Source: Microcosmobacter sp040493455 | Lineage (GTDB): Bacteria; Bacteroidota; Bacteroidia; Flavobacteriales; Flavobacteriaceae | Direction of reading: 5' to 3' | Length of the DNA stretch: 64,000 nucleotides | Assembly (NCBI RefSeq): GCF_040493455.1 | Contig: NZ_JANFDA010000005.1 | Coordinates: 266,611-330,610, forward strand | Notes under the pieces: generated by a model | The model's input: only the letters and a program-made list of their open reading frames with translations | Databases searched by the model: none | What the model was told of the DNA's origin: nothing | Part shown: positions 1-8,554 of the stretch, piece after piece | How positions within the stretch are numbered: the stretch's first letter is position 1 | Layout: every line of letters begins with the position of its first letter | Program-made: the position numbers and the translations under genes

Positions 1-531
1 TCATTAAAAATTTCCATTCAAAGACCAATTGAAATCTTTGAAACTTATAGATATAATGCATTGTCAAAAAGAATCATAGTATCTCTAATAGGACTTTTCT
101 TTGTTGTTCAAATAGTGATGCCATGGCGATATGTATTATATCCAGGCGAATTATTTTGGACTGAGGAAGGCTATCGTTTTTCGTGGCGCGTGATGCTGAT
201 GGAAAAAGCGGGATATGCCAACTTTAAAATTGTAGATGGGAAAACAGGGCAGTTTTTCTATGTGGATAATAAAGACTTCCTCACATCATTTCAGGAGAAA
301 CAGATGAGTTTTCAACCCGATTTTATCCTTGAATATGCACATTATCTTGGCGATCATTTCGCAAGCCAAGGACATCAAAATATAGAAGTTTATGTCGATT
401 GCTATATAGCACTCAATGGACGATTGAGTAGACCATATATCGATCCAAAAGTAGACTTATACCAACAAAAAGAATCATTTAAACATAAAGACTGGATTTT
501 ACCATTTAACGATGAGATTAAAGGATTATAG
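1..531 (+). CDS. HTTM (vitamin K-dependent gamma-carboxylase-like) protein, C-terminal part
   Basis: The frame is open to the first base of the window, so this is the 3' end of a longer gene; a TTG at 61 is probably not the real start. One hydrophobic segment (about residues 24-40 of the visible part) is followed by a soluble tail containing PWRYVLYPGELFWTEEG and EKQMSFQPDFILEYAHYL, stretches I associate with the C-terminal region of HTTM/gamma-carboxylase-like membrane proteins of Bacteroidota. The catalytic region would lie upstream and is not visible, so activity cannot be judged. The last 20 bases overlap the next gene, a TonB receptor, in a different frame, which suggests translational coupling and a shared role. 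The family call is from sequence memory; the coupling is inference. Confidence 0.72.
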   Translation, partial: SLKISIQRPIEIFETYRYNALSKRIIVSLIGLFFVVQIVMPWRYVLYPGELFWTEEGYRFSWRVMLMEKAGYANFKIVDGKTGQFFYVDNKDFLTSFQEKQMSFQPDFILEYAHYLGDHFASQGHQNIEVYVDCYIALNGRLSRPYIDPKVDLYQQKESFKHKDWILPFNDEIKGL

Positions 532-2944
532 TATTTTAATAATAGCGCTATGCTTTAGCCTATTCGCCGTAGCACAAAACAAGGTTTCTGGGACAGTTAC
601 AGACTCGTCAACAGGTTTGCCTATTGAAGGTGTGGAGGTTTATCATAAAACGAAAGGGCTTCTTACTATTACTAATGATAAAGGCTACTACGAGTTTTCA
701 ATTGAAGAAACTAACTATACTTTGGTGTTCTTCACGTATGACTTTAAGGTAAAAGAAGTCAATGTTACTGTGAATGGTGAGATGACCCAAAATATTACAC
801 TCGAAACTCTGGCCGAAGAACTTTCCGAAGTGCAAATTTCTGCAAGACGCGCAAAGGTATTTGAGCTTAACAGGTTAAAGGACGTAGAAGAAACGGCGAT
901 CTATGCAGGAAAGAAGACAGAGGTCGTTTTGGTAGATCAATCCATGGCAAATATTGCCTCTAATAATGCACGTCAGATTTATAGTCAAGTTGCAGGTTTA
1001 AATATCTTTCAGAACGATGACGCAGGGCTTCAATTGAATATTGGAGGTAGAGGCTTGGATCCAAATAGAACATCAAACTTTAATGTAAGACAAAATGGCT
1101 ATGACATCAGTGCAGATGTTTTGGGATATCCAGAAAGTTACTATACACCACCTGCCGAAGCATTGAAAGAAATACAGGTCGTTAGAGGTGCAGCATCGCT
1201 ACAATACGGAACTCAGTTTGGAGGATTGGTGAACTTTAAATTTAAAGAACCAAACCCAAATAAAGCAATAGAATTTATTACCAGAAATACAGTAGGAAGC
1301 AATGGTTTGTATACCAATTTCTCGAGTCTGAGCGGTACTAAGAACAAGTTTAGCTACTATACCTTTTTCAATTACAAGCAAGGAGATGGATTTAGACCAA
1401 ATTCAGAATTCGAATCTAAGAACGCGCACCTTCATTTGGGCTATCAAATTTCAGAGAAAACTAAACTATCTGGTGAGCTGACCTATCTAAGATATTTGGC
1501 TCAGCAAGCAGGAGGACTTACTGATGCAATGTTCAATGAAAATGCATTCCAGAGTAATAGAGCTCGAAATTGGTTTCAAGTAGATTGGTTAGTGTATAAC
1601 ATTAAACTAGCACATCAATTTTCTGAAAAAACGAATTTTACATTCAACTTTTTCGGACTAGATGCAGAACGAAATGCACTAGGTTTTAGAACCAACAGGC
1701 AAGACCAACCAGATGCTTTAGGGGTTAGGGATCTTATTAAAGGAGACTTTAAGAATTTTGGTTTTGAAACACGTTTGTTGAGCAGCTATGAACTTTTCAA
1801 TAAGAAAGCGACATACCTCATTGGAGCAAAGTTTTATAAATCGAATAATACCGATGTACAAGGCCCTGGAAGTGATGGTATAAATCCTAATTTCGATTTT
1901 CAGTTTGATGATTTTCCGAATTATGGAAATCAGTCCGATTACGAAAACCCAAACTTAAATGTTGCCGTTTTTGGTGAACATATTCTATACTTAAATGATA
2001 AATGGTCCATTACACCAGGATTTAGATTTGAATATATAAAAACAGAAAGCGATGGCTTTTTCAAGAATATTAATACCGATGCAGCAGGAAATGTAATCTT
2101 GAACGAGACAATCTTCTCTGATGATATCAATGAACGTAATTTTGTATTACTCGGTTTAGGCGCAAGCTACAAGCCAAATGAGTTTTTAGAATTTTATGGC
2201 AATGTGTCTCAGAACTACAGATCAGTAACTTTTTCTGATATCAATATTACCAATCCGGCATTTATCATCGATCCAAATATTTCAGATGAAAAAGGATTTA
2301 CATCAGATATAGGCATAAGAGGGAACATCAACAACGCAGTATCGTATGATGTTAATGTGTTTGGGTTGTTTTATAATGATAGAATTGGGTTTATCCAGAC
2401 AACACAACCCGATAATAGTGTGAAAAATCAAAGAACAAACGTTGGTGATGCAGTAATTTATGGATTAGAGTCTCTCATCGATTTTAACTTGAACAGGCTC
2501 TTTCTTGATGCGGATAATCTAAGATTCAATTATTTCATTAATACATCTTTAATCACTTCGGAATATGTGTCTTCCGATGAACCTGGTATAGAAGGCAACA
2601 AGGTAGAATTTGTTCCTAATTTGAACTTAAAAACTGGCTTTCGTTTTGCCTACAAAAACTTTCAAACAAGTTTGCAATACACCTATTTATCCAAGCAATT
2701 CTCTGATGCTACCAATGCTGAATCTAATGAAGCCGGAATTTCAGGAGTTATTGGGCCAATAGAAGCTTACGATGTTATGGATGCGTCGTTCTCTTACAAA
2801 TACAAAATGTTCAAGCTTGAAACAGGTGTAAATAATGTACTGGATAATACCTATTTTACCAGAAGAGCTACAGGATATCCAGGACCTGGAATCATTCCAT
2901 CACCACCAAGAAATTGGTATGTAACCTTAGAAGTAAAACTTTAA
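512..2944 (+). CDS. TonB-dependent receptor, FecA-like
   Basis: 810 residues: signal peptide (about 1-22, ending AVAQ), a carboxypeptidase-regulatory-like beta domain (about 23-108), a plug domain (about 140-245, with IGGRGLDPNRTSNFNVRQNG and VVRGAASLQYGTQFGG) and a long 22-strand-type barrel ending in an aromatic-rich strand (NWYVTLEVKL). The plug resembles the ferric-citrate receptor FecA and its relatives, so the substrate is probably an iron chelate or similar small ligand, imported across the outer membrane with TonB/ExbBD energy. The start overlaps the preceding HTTM gene by 20 bases. A PhoD-like phosphatase follows after 65 bases. The substrate is not determinable from sequence. Confidence 0.9.
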   Translation: MRLKDYSILIIALCFSLFAVAQNKVSGTVTDSSTGLPIEGVEVYHKTKGLLTITNDKGYYEFSIEETNYTLVFFTYDFKVKEVNVTVNGEMTQNITLETLAEELSEVQISARRAKVFELNRLKDVEETAIYAGKKTEVVLVDQSMANIASNNARQIYSQVAGLNIFQNDDAGLQLNIGGRGLDPNRTSNFNVRQNGYDISADVLGYPESYYTPPAEALKEIQVVRGAASLQYGTQFGGLVNFKFKEPNPNKAIEFITRNTVGSNGLYTNFSSLSGTKNKFSYYTFFNYKQGDGFRPNSEFESKNAHLHLGYQISEKTKLSGELTYLRYLAQQAGGLTDAMFNENAFQSNRARNWFQVDWLVYNIKLAHQFSEKTNFTFNFFGLDAERNALGFRTNRQDQPDALGVRDLIKGDFKNFGFETRLLSSYELFNKKATYLIGAKFYKSNNTDVQGPGSDGINPNFDFQFDDFPNYGNQSDYENPNLNVAVFGEHILYLNDKWSITPGFRFEYIKTESDGFFKNINTDAAGNVILNETIFSDDINERNFVLLGLGASYKPNEFLEFYGNVSQNYRSVTFSDINITNPAFIIDPNISDEKGFTSDIGIRGNINNAVSYDVNVFGLFYNDRIGFIQTTQPDNSVKNQRTNVGDAVIYGLESLIDFNLNRLFLDADNLRFNYFINTSLITSEYVSSDEPGIEGNKVEFVPNLNLKTGFRFAYKNFQTSLQYTYLSKQFSDATNAESNEAGISGVIGPIEAYDVMDASFSYKYKMFKLETGVNNVLDNTYFTRRATGYPGPGIIPSPPRNWYVTLEVKL

Positions 2945-3009
2945 ACTGAAAATTAATCTTCAGATAATATACATTGGTTAATTTTACCACACGCATAAAA
3001 TGATACACA

Positions 3010-4335
3010 ATGAAAAAATATCTGATTGCTTTAGTATTTAGTTTTCTCTTCATAGGTACATATTCTCAGTCCGAACTTCTCCAATCTGGTCCAATGGTTG
3101 GGTATTCAGATTACAGAGAAGTCTTGATTTGGGTGCAAACCAAAGCCGAGGCAGATGTAAAGATTGAATATATGGCAGAAGGAGAGTCTGGCAAGTTCAC
3201 ACCAACCTACCATACAACTTCAAATAATGATTTTATAGCTAAGCTGTTTCCTACTGAAGTAGAATATGGCAAGAATTACACCTACAAGCTTTATATCAAC
3301 GACATATATGTGCCGAGAGATTACAAGCTAGAGTTTCAGACACAAACACTGTGGCAATGGCGAACCGATCCACCAGATTTTAGCTTTGCAATTGGATCGT
3401 GTTTTTATGCCAATGAACCCAAAGATGATAGACCTGGGACACCTTATGGAGCAGGTTACGAAATTTTCAATAGTATCCTCTCCAAAGATCCAGATCTAAT
3501 GGTTTGGCTTGGGGATAACACTTATCTCCGCGAACCAGATTTCTTAACAGAACGTGGAATTCGCCATCGTTACAAACATGCAAGATCAACATCAGAGTTA
3601 CAACCATTATTAGGAAGTGTACATCATTATGCGACTTGGGACGACCACGATTACGGACCAAACGATGCAGATGCGTCTTATGCCAATAAAAAAATAACTG
3701 AAAAAGCATTTAACGATTATTGGGGAAATCTCAATACAGATGCTGCAGGAGTAGGAGGCATTACTTCACATTTCCTTTGGAATGATGTCGAGTTCTTCAT
3801 GATGGATGATCGATACCACAGAGACCCAAATCGTAAGCTAACACAAGACAAAGCATATTTGGGTGATGCCCAATTAGATTGGTTAATCAGAGCATTAACA
3901 GCAAGCAAAGCAACATTTAAAGTAGTATGCATTGGAGGTCAGACGATTTCTAATGCAGCCGTGTATGAGAACTATGCTACCTATACTGAAGAGCGCCAAG
4001 AGTTATTAAAAAGACTACATGAAGAGAAAATTCAAGGTGTTATTTTTATGAGTGGTGACAGACACCATACGGAGATTTCTAAAATGGAACGATTCAATGC
4101 CTATCCTCTGATAGATATTACCTGTTCGCCATTAACCTCTGGTATCCACAATCCGAGAGATGAAGGCAATACTAATCAGGTAAAAGGTAAGACGTTTTAT
4201 AAAAGAAACTTTGGTATTGTTAATGTTTCTGGTCCTAGAAAAGAGCGAAGACTCACAGTAACAATCTATAATACTAATGGTGAGAAAATTTGGGATTATT
4301 CGGTACAAGTCAGTGAGCTTAGATATAAGGACTAA
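3010..4335 (+). CDS. PhoD-like alkaline phosphatase/phosphodiesterase, exported
   Basis: 441 residues with a Sec signal peptide (1-20, ending TYSQ), an N-terminal fibronectin-like PhoD_N domain (about 27-110, GPMVGYSDYREVLIWVQT) and a calcineurin-like metallophosphoesterase domain. Metal-site motifs are present in order: GSC at 129-131, WLGDN at 166-170, WDDHDYG at 210-216 and MSGDRHH near 348. The family hydrolyses phosphomono- or diesters in the periplasm or outside the cell, usually with Ca/Fe. It sits 65 bases behind the TonB receptor on the same strand and is possibly co-transcribed, which would fit phosphate or phosphorylated-ligand scavenging. The family is confident; the exact substrate is unknown. 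Confidence 0.88.
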   Translation: MKKYLIALVFSFLFIGTYSQSELLQSGPMVGYSDYREVLIWVQTKAEADVKIEYMAEGESGKFTPTYHTTSNNDFIAKLFPTEVEYGKNYTYKLYINDIYVPRDYKLEFQTQTLWQWRTDPPDFSFAIGSCFYANEPKDDRPGTPYGAGYEIFNSILSKDPDLMVWLGDNTYLREPDFLTERGIRHRYKHARSTSELQPLLGSVHHYATWDDHDYGPNDADASYANKKITEKAFNDYWGNLNTDAAGVGGITSHFLWNDVEFFMMDDRYHRDPNRKLTQDKAYLGDAQLDWLIRALTASKATFKVVCIGGQTISNAAVYENYATYTEERQELLKRLHEEKIQGVIFMSGDRHHTEISKMERFNAYPLIDITCSPLTSGIHNPRDEGNTNQVKGKTFYKRNFGIVNVSGPRKERRLTVTIYNTNGEKIWDYSVQVSELRYKD

Positions 4336-4395
4336 GTAACGATTTCTTAAAGTTATTTTGTGAGCGTTAATTAAAGTCACGTTCAATTTTAGTTG

Positions 4396-4428
4396 TATAT
4401 TTGCATGCAATTATAATCGTAATTGCAT
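4396..4428 (+). promoter_or_regulatory. guaB -7 box and 9-bp inverted repeat at the start site
   Basis: TATATTTG at 4396-4403 matches the Bacteroidetes -7 box. Two bases later lies a perfect inverted repeat with arms ATGCAATTA (4405-4413) and TAATTGCAT (4420-4428) around a 6-base centre, ending one base before the guaB ATG. Transcription would start inside the repeat, so it could be an operator or a hairpin at the mRNA 5' end that covers the ribosome entry site. Confidence 0.55.
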
Positions 4429-4429
4429 C

Positions 4430-5902
4430 ATGTTAGCACATCAAAACAAGATAGTAGGTGAAGGTCTCACTTACGATGACGTCCTTTTAGTACCAGCTTT
4501 CTCTGAAGTTTTACCACGCGAAGTTAATATTCAAACAAAGTTTACAAGAAACATTACAATCAATGTTCCTATTGTATCTGCTGCTATGGATACAGTGACA
4601 GAGAGTAGAATGGCGATTGCTATTGCTCGTGAAGGTGGTATTGGTGTGTTGCACAAAAACATGACTATTGAGCAGCAAGCCGCTAAGGTAAGAAAAGTAA
4701 AGCGTGCAGAAAGTGGAATGATTATCGATCCGGTAACGTTACCACTAACAGCTATTGTTGCAGATGCTAAGATGAACATGAAGGAACATAGCATAGGAGG
4801 AATTCCGATAGTAGATAATGAAGGGATCCTGAAAGGAATTGTTACAAACCGCGATTTACGATTCGAGAAAAACAATCAAAGGCCAATTGTTGAGGTCATG
4901 ACCTCAGGAAATCTGGTCACTACTGGAGAAGGTACTTCTTTAATTGATGCAGAAGAAATTCTTCAAGAGAATAAAATTGAAAAACTTCCTGTTGTTGATG
5001 AAAACAACAAACTTATAGGGCTTATTACATTTAGAGATATTACAAAGCTTACCCAAAAGCCTATTGCTAATAAAGATGGATATGGTCGTTTGCGAGTGGC
5101 AGCAGCTGTTGGAGTTACCGCAGATGCTTTAGAAAGAGTAGAAGCTTTGGTAAACTCTAGTGTCGATGCCATAATTATCGATACTGCTCACGGCCATACT
5201 AAAGGTGTGGTTAGTGTGCTTAAAGATGTAAAAGCTAAGTTTCCAAACCTAGATGTTGTCGTTGGTAATATTGCCACAGCCGAAGCTGCTAAGTATTTAG
5301 TAGATGCTGGAGCTGATGCGGTAAAAGTAGGTATTGGTCCAGGCTCTATTTGTACAACCCGAGTTGTTGCAGGTGTTGGTTTTCCTCAGTTCTCAGCAGT
5401 GTTAGAAGTTGCTGCAGCTATAAAAGGTAGTGGCGTTCCTGTGATTGCTGATGGAGGTATTCGTTATACAGGTGATATTCCTAAGGCTATTGCTGCAGGT
5501 GCAGATTGTGTGATGCTAGGTTCGCTCTTAGCAGGAACAAAAGAATCACCAGGAGAGACTATTATCTATGAAGGCAGAAAGTTCAAGTCTTACAGAGGTA
5601 TGGGTTCTGTTGAAGCTATGAAGCAAGGAAGTAAGGACCGCTATTTTCAGGATGTGGAAGACGATATCAAAAAGTTAGTTCCAGAAGGTATTGTAGGAAG
5701 AGTGCCTTATAAAGGTGAACTTTTTGAAAGCATTCATCAATTTATAGGTGGGCTTAGAGCAGGTATGGGCTATTGTGGCGCAAAAGATATTGAAACGCTT
5801 AAAGACACAGGTCGCTTTGTAAAGATTACCTCAAGCGGAATTAATGAAAGTCATCCACACGACGTGACCATTACCAAAGAAGCACCAAATTATTCTAGGT
5901 AA
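4430..5902 (+). CDS. guaB: Inosine-5'-monophosphate dehydrogenase
   Basis: 490 residues, the usual bacterial IMPDH length. It oxidises IMP to XMP with NAD+, the committed step of GMP synthesis. A TIM-barrel catalytic domain is interrupted by a pair of CBS domains (about residues 95-210). The active-site loop GPGSICTTR carries the catalytic cysteine at residue 308, and the flap region YRGMGSVEAM follows near 390. The start MLAHQNKIVGEGLTYDDVLL is family-typical. Monocistronic: it has its own promoter, an inverted repeat at the start and a hairpin terminator at 5932-5962. Confidence 0.98.
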   Translation: MLAHQNKIVGEGLTYDDVLLVPAFSEVLPREVNIQTKFTRNITINVPIVSAAMDTVTESRMAIAIAREGGIGVLHKNMTIEQQAAKVRKVKRAESGMIIDPVTLPLTAIVADAKMNMKEHSIGGIPIVDNEGILKGIVTNRDLRFEKNNQRPIVEVMTSGNLVTTGEGTSLIDAEEILQENKIEKLPVVDENNKLIGLITFRDITKLTQKPIANKDGYGRLRVAAAVGVTADALERVEALVNSSVDAIIIDTAHGHTKGVVSVLKDVKAKFPNLDVVVGNIATAEAAKYLVDAGADAVKVGIGPGSICTTRVVAGVGFPQFSAVLEVAAAIKGSGVPVIADGGIRYTGDIPKAIAAGADCVMLGSLLAGTKESPGETIIYEGRKFKSYRGMGSVEAMKQGSKDRYFQDVEDDIKKLVPEGIVGRVPYKGELFESIHQFIGGLRAGMGYCGAKDIETLKDTGRFVKITSSGINESHPHDVTITKEAPNYSR

Positions 5903-5931
5903 TTAGCATTCTGATAGTATTGTATATTAAA

Positions 5932-5962
5932 AAAAGCATAAGATAATTTACCTTATGCTTTT
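5932..5962. terminator. Bidirectional terminator between guaB and the TlpA-like gene
   Basis: Perfect 11-bp arms AAAAGCATAAG (5932-5942) and CTTATGCTTTT (5952-5962) around a 9-base loop, with A- and T-rich flanks, located between two convergent genes. Confidence 0.85.
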
Positions 5963-5993
5963 CATTACTATTTGTTAGAATTATACGGTTGTT

Positions 5994-6797
5994 TTATTCT
6001 TTTCCGAGTAATTTATTTATGTTCCTTTCAATAATAAGCGTAGTAATTGCAGAATAAGAAACAGTACTAAAAGCTATTTTAGAGTCTTTATCAATGACAA
6101 CATGAGTTGGGTATCCAGATATTTTATAGCTGTCTGCTACATTTTTGCTATTTGGAAACATAGTGTACTTAAACTCGGTTTTTTCTAAAAACGGATCCAG
6201 TTTAGAATTATCATCAAGGGCAAACCCGAGGAAAACAACATCTTCGGCACTGTATTTTTCTACTAAAGTATTCAACTCAGGGATTTCTACTTTACAAGGT
6301 TTGCAGTCTGTAAACCAAAAGTTCATTACGATGACTTTTCCCTTTAGGCTTTGTAATGAATATTTTTTGCCATTGATATCTGTGATTTCAAAATCTGGAG
6401 CTGAAGAGCCTTCAACAAGATTAGGGTTGGCCATTGCCTTAACTAAGGCATCAAAGGATTCGCTATTATTATCAATTTCTTCAGGAATAGGCTTCAGACT
6501 AATATTTTCTTCTATACTGACAGGCCTTAAAACGATAGCCTTTATATCCCCGTTATTGTCTACGTAAAGATCAGGGAGATATTTTTGAGACATCATTGCT
6601 TGTAAGACTTGTACATCAGTTAATTTTTGACCAAACGTATTGTATACTGGGTATTTGTCAGGTTCAATGTTAACATCAGGCATTTGTAAAAGATCAACTT
6701 TTGTTAGTCCTTTAAGATGGTCATTTTGTGCTGAAAGTAAGGTAAGGTTTAGATTGATTAATAGAACTACTAGTGTAAAAATTCTTGTGTACATCAT
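5994..6797 (-). CDS. Exported TlpA-like thioredoxin-fold protein
   Basis: 267 residues: signal peptide (about 1-24, ending LSAQ), a roughly 105-residue N-terminal extension without a recognised domain, and a redoxin/AhpC-TSA-type thioredoxin domain (about 130-265) starting SSAPDFEITDINGKKYSL. The redox motif is C165-K-P-C168 in FWFTDCKPC, where the common TlpA form is WCxPC. YPTHVVIDKDSK gives the cis-proline region. Such periplasmic proteins reduce or isomerise disulfides, for example during cytochrome c maturation. Convergent with guaB and about 140 bases downstream of the next minus-strand gene. The specific partner is unknown. Confidence 0.85.
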   Translation of the reverse strand: MMYTRIFTLVVLLINLNLTLLSAQNDHLKGLTKVDLLQMPDVNIEPDKYPVYNTFGQKLTDVQVLQAMMSQKYLPDLYVDNNGDIKAIVLRPVSIEENISLKPIPEEIDNNSESFDALVKAMANPNLVEGSSAPDFEITDINGKKYSLQSLKGKVIVMNFWFTDCKPCKVEIPELNTLVEKYSAEDVVFLGFALDDNSKLDPFLEKTEFKYTMFPNSKNVADSYKISGYPTHVVIDKDSKIAFSTVSYSAITTLIIERNINKLLGKE

Positions 6798-6935
6798 AAG
6801 TTCATATTTCTTGCAAAGAAAATGGAAGAATTTACTTACAGCAAATTTTGTGTGTTAATTAGTGTTAACTGAAGCTGATTACTTTAAGAATTTGATTATC
6901 AACTTGCTATTGAAATACCTTTTCTGTCATTGTAT

Positions 6936-7868
6936 TTAAATATCATCGTCTCTGGCTATTCTTACTTGTCCTCTTGTAAATCTTACCATAAAAGTAATTC
7001 TACTATCTACAGGGCTTCCATTATCAAAAGCTGTAGTCCAGGGGTTCAAGTCTTTGAAAACTTCTTCAAGAGTCCTAGCAACTTTCTTGTGTATTCCGAT
7101 AACTCTAAGTGTGGAGACTTCAGCAATTTGTGATCTACAGTTTACTTTACAAGTTAAAAATACCTGGCCATTCAGAGTATTATAATCTGGGATATTAGAA
7201 ATAATCAAAGGTAATAATTGGTCGTCCGTAATTAATAGTCTTGCTCTTGTTGTAGGAGCCAAGACTTCTAAATCGCAAGCAGGAAACATAGAGCCATCAG
7301 AAGCTTTTCCAAATTTCCATTCATCTTTGTCAGAATAATAGGTGGCAATAGCTCGGTCTTGCAACTCCTTTGTGAAGATAATCCTGTCCAAAACAAGTTT
7401 TTTTTGATTTGGGTTATACTTGTAATATTTCCATGCTTTACCATGAATAATAAGTGTTCCATCGCTATGTAAATCTTCAATAAACGTTTTCCCTTTAGGA
7501 ATAGTGACACTTTCCGGAAGGTCTTTACTATCTATAATGATATATTTCCTACCATTCTTATTAAAGAATACAGTTTCTACTTTATTTAAGTTTGAAGTTT
7601 TTAGTGTGATATGACCAGTCTGATTTTTGGATAGTGAATTATTGACTGTCAAATCTGAAGTAAACTCTGAAGACCCTAAATAGAAAAGTGTTTTGGGATC
7701 TACTTTATATATAGAATCCAATTCTATAAACGTACGTTCAGAAAGATCTGTTGGCTCCACTTCGAACGTTAGTTTTACTGCTTCTTTTGCAGGATTGAAT
7801 TGGTTAACATCTTGAGCAAAAAGATTTTGAACAAATATTAGAATTAGTATGGTTGCCAAAAACTTCAT
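6936..7868 (-). CDS. Secreted protein with TonB-C-like C-terminal domain
   Basis: 310 residues with a clear signal peptide (1-19, ending LFAQ). No family is recognised for the first 200 residues. The last 90 residues (NGQVFLTCKVNC, then EEVFKDLNPWTTAFDNG and SRITFMVRF) have the pattern of the TonB C-terminal fold: a short central strand, a helix with L..W.P, NG.PV, then a final strand. There is no N-terminal membrane anchor beyond the signal peptide and no proline-rich linker, so it is unlikely to be a working TonB energiser. It lies 34 bases downstream of the SRPBCC gene on the same strand. The function is not assigned. Confidence 0.6.
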   Translation of the reverse strand: MKFLATILILIFVQNLFAQDVNQFNPAKEAVKLTFEVEPTDLSERTFIELDSIYKVDPKTLFYLGSSEFTSDLTVNNSLSKNQTGHITLKTSNLNKVETVFFNKNGRKYIIIDSKDLPESVTIPKGKTFIEDLHSDGTLIIHGKAWKYYKYNPNQKKLVLDRIIFTKELQDRAIATYYSDKDEWKFGKASDGSMFPACDLEVLAPTTRARLLITDDQLLPLIISNIPDYNTLNGQVFLTCKVNCRSQIAEVSTLRVIGIHKKVARTLEEVFKDLNPWTTAFDNGSPVDSRITFMVRFTRGQVRIARDDDI

Positions 7869-7902
7869 TACTCTTAACGATTTAGCTGCTTAAGAATTTG
7901 AA

Positions 7903-8358
7903 TTATAAATCAGAAACGGAATCTCCTCTTTCAGCAAAATTCTTAAAATCAGTTAGGTATTTTAAGGTTTGCTTTTTAAAGGCTCTAGGCATCAGGAAAG
8001 TCATGACACGCATCATGAAATTTGTTGGTAAAAATTCACTTTCACTAATCCATTGTGTGTGACCTTCAGAAGTTTCTTTAAAATAATTTTTTTGAATATT
8101 GTGCATGCCTTTGGTGTTGTATGTAGCATGAAACTCGTCAGGGAAATTACGTTTTGTGACGGTTTCCATAAGTTCCATCTTACGTTTTCCAAATTGATAG
8201 TTTAGGCGCATTTTGGAACCAAATTCACCAGGCGTTCCAGAAACATGTTCTACACTAGTAAGACCACGTTGCCAGTGTTTTATGTTATCCATATTGTCTA
8301 GCTTTTTGATAACCTGATCTCTAGGAAGTTCAATGGTAATTTCAGTAGTGTATTTCAT
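7903..8358 (-). CDS. SRPBCC-family (START/Bet v1-like) protein
   Basis: 151 residues, cytoplasmic, no signal peptide. It begins with EITIELPRDQVIKKLDNMDNIKHWQRGL, the strand-helix-helix opening typical of polyketide cyclase/SRPBCC ligand-binding folds, and continues with alternating beta strands (GSKMRLNYQFGKRKMELMETV) and a long C-terminal helix. The family binds hydrophobic ligands in a cavity; no ligand can be named. It is probably the first gene of a two-gene unit with the TonB-C-like protein. The divergent foldase operon starts on the other side. Confidence 0.75.
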   Translation of the reverse strand: MKYTTEITIELPRDQVIKKLDNMDNIKHWQRGLTSVEHVSGTPGEFGSKMRLNYQFGKRKMELMETVTKRNFPDEFHATYNTKGMHNIQKNYFKETSEGHTQWISESEFLPTNFMMRVMTFLMPRAFKKQTLKYLTDFKNFAERGDSVSDL

Positions 8359-8500
8359 ATATATAAGTTAGGCTGGTTAATGAATGCAATTTAAAGATAA
8401 TGTTTTATCCAAACTCTCAAAAAAGCTTTAACACAATGCTTATATATTTCACCCGAAACAATATACGATTATTGACATACTCTCGTTAACAAATTGCATA

Positions 8501-8530
8501 TTGCAAAATAGGCTAATTGTCTTATTTTTG
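8501..8530 (+). promoter_or_regulatory. Promoter of the periplasmic foldase operon
   Basis: TTG at 8501-8503 and TATTTTTG at 8523-8530, separated by 19 bases, match the Bacteroidetes -33/-7 consensus. The same TTG could be taken for an upstream start codon, but its role as a -33 element argues that translation begins at the ATG at 8555. Confidence 0.65.
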
Positions 8531-8554
8531 CTGAAATTCAGAATAAGAAGACTT

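Noticed and set aside
4531..4875. 114-codon ORF antisense to guaB
   Set aside because: It is a shadow frame of a highly conserved gene; no promoter or start signal, and its protein has no recognisable feature.
8501..8554. Upstream TTG start for the first foldase gene
   Set aside because: The TTG is the -33 element and the -7 box lies inside the extra codons; the signal peptide begins at the ATG at 8555.
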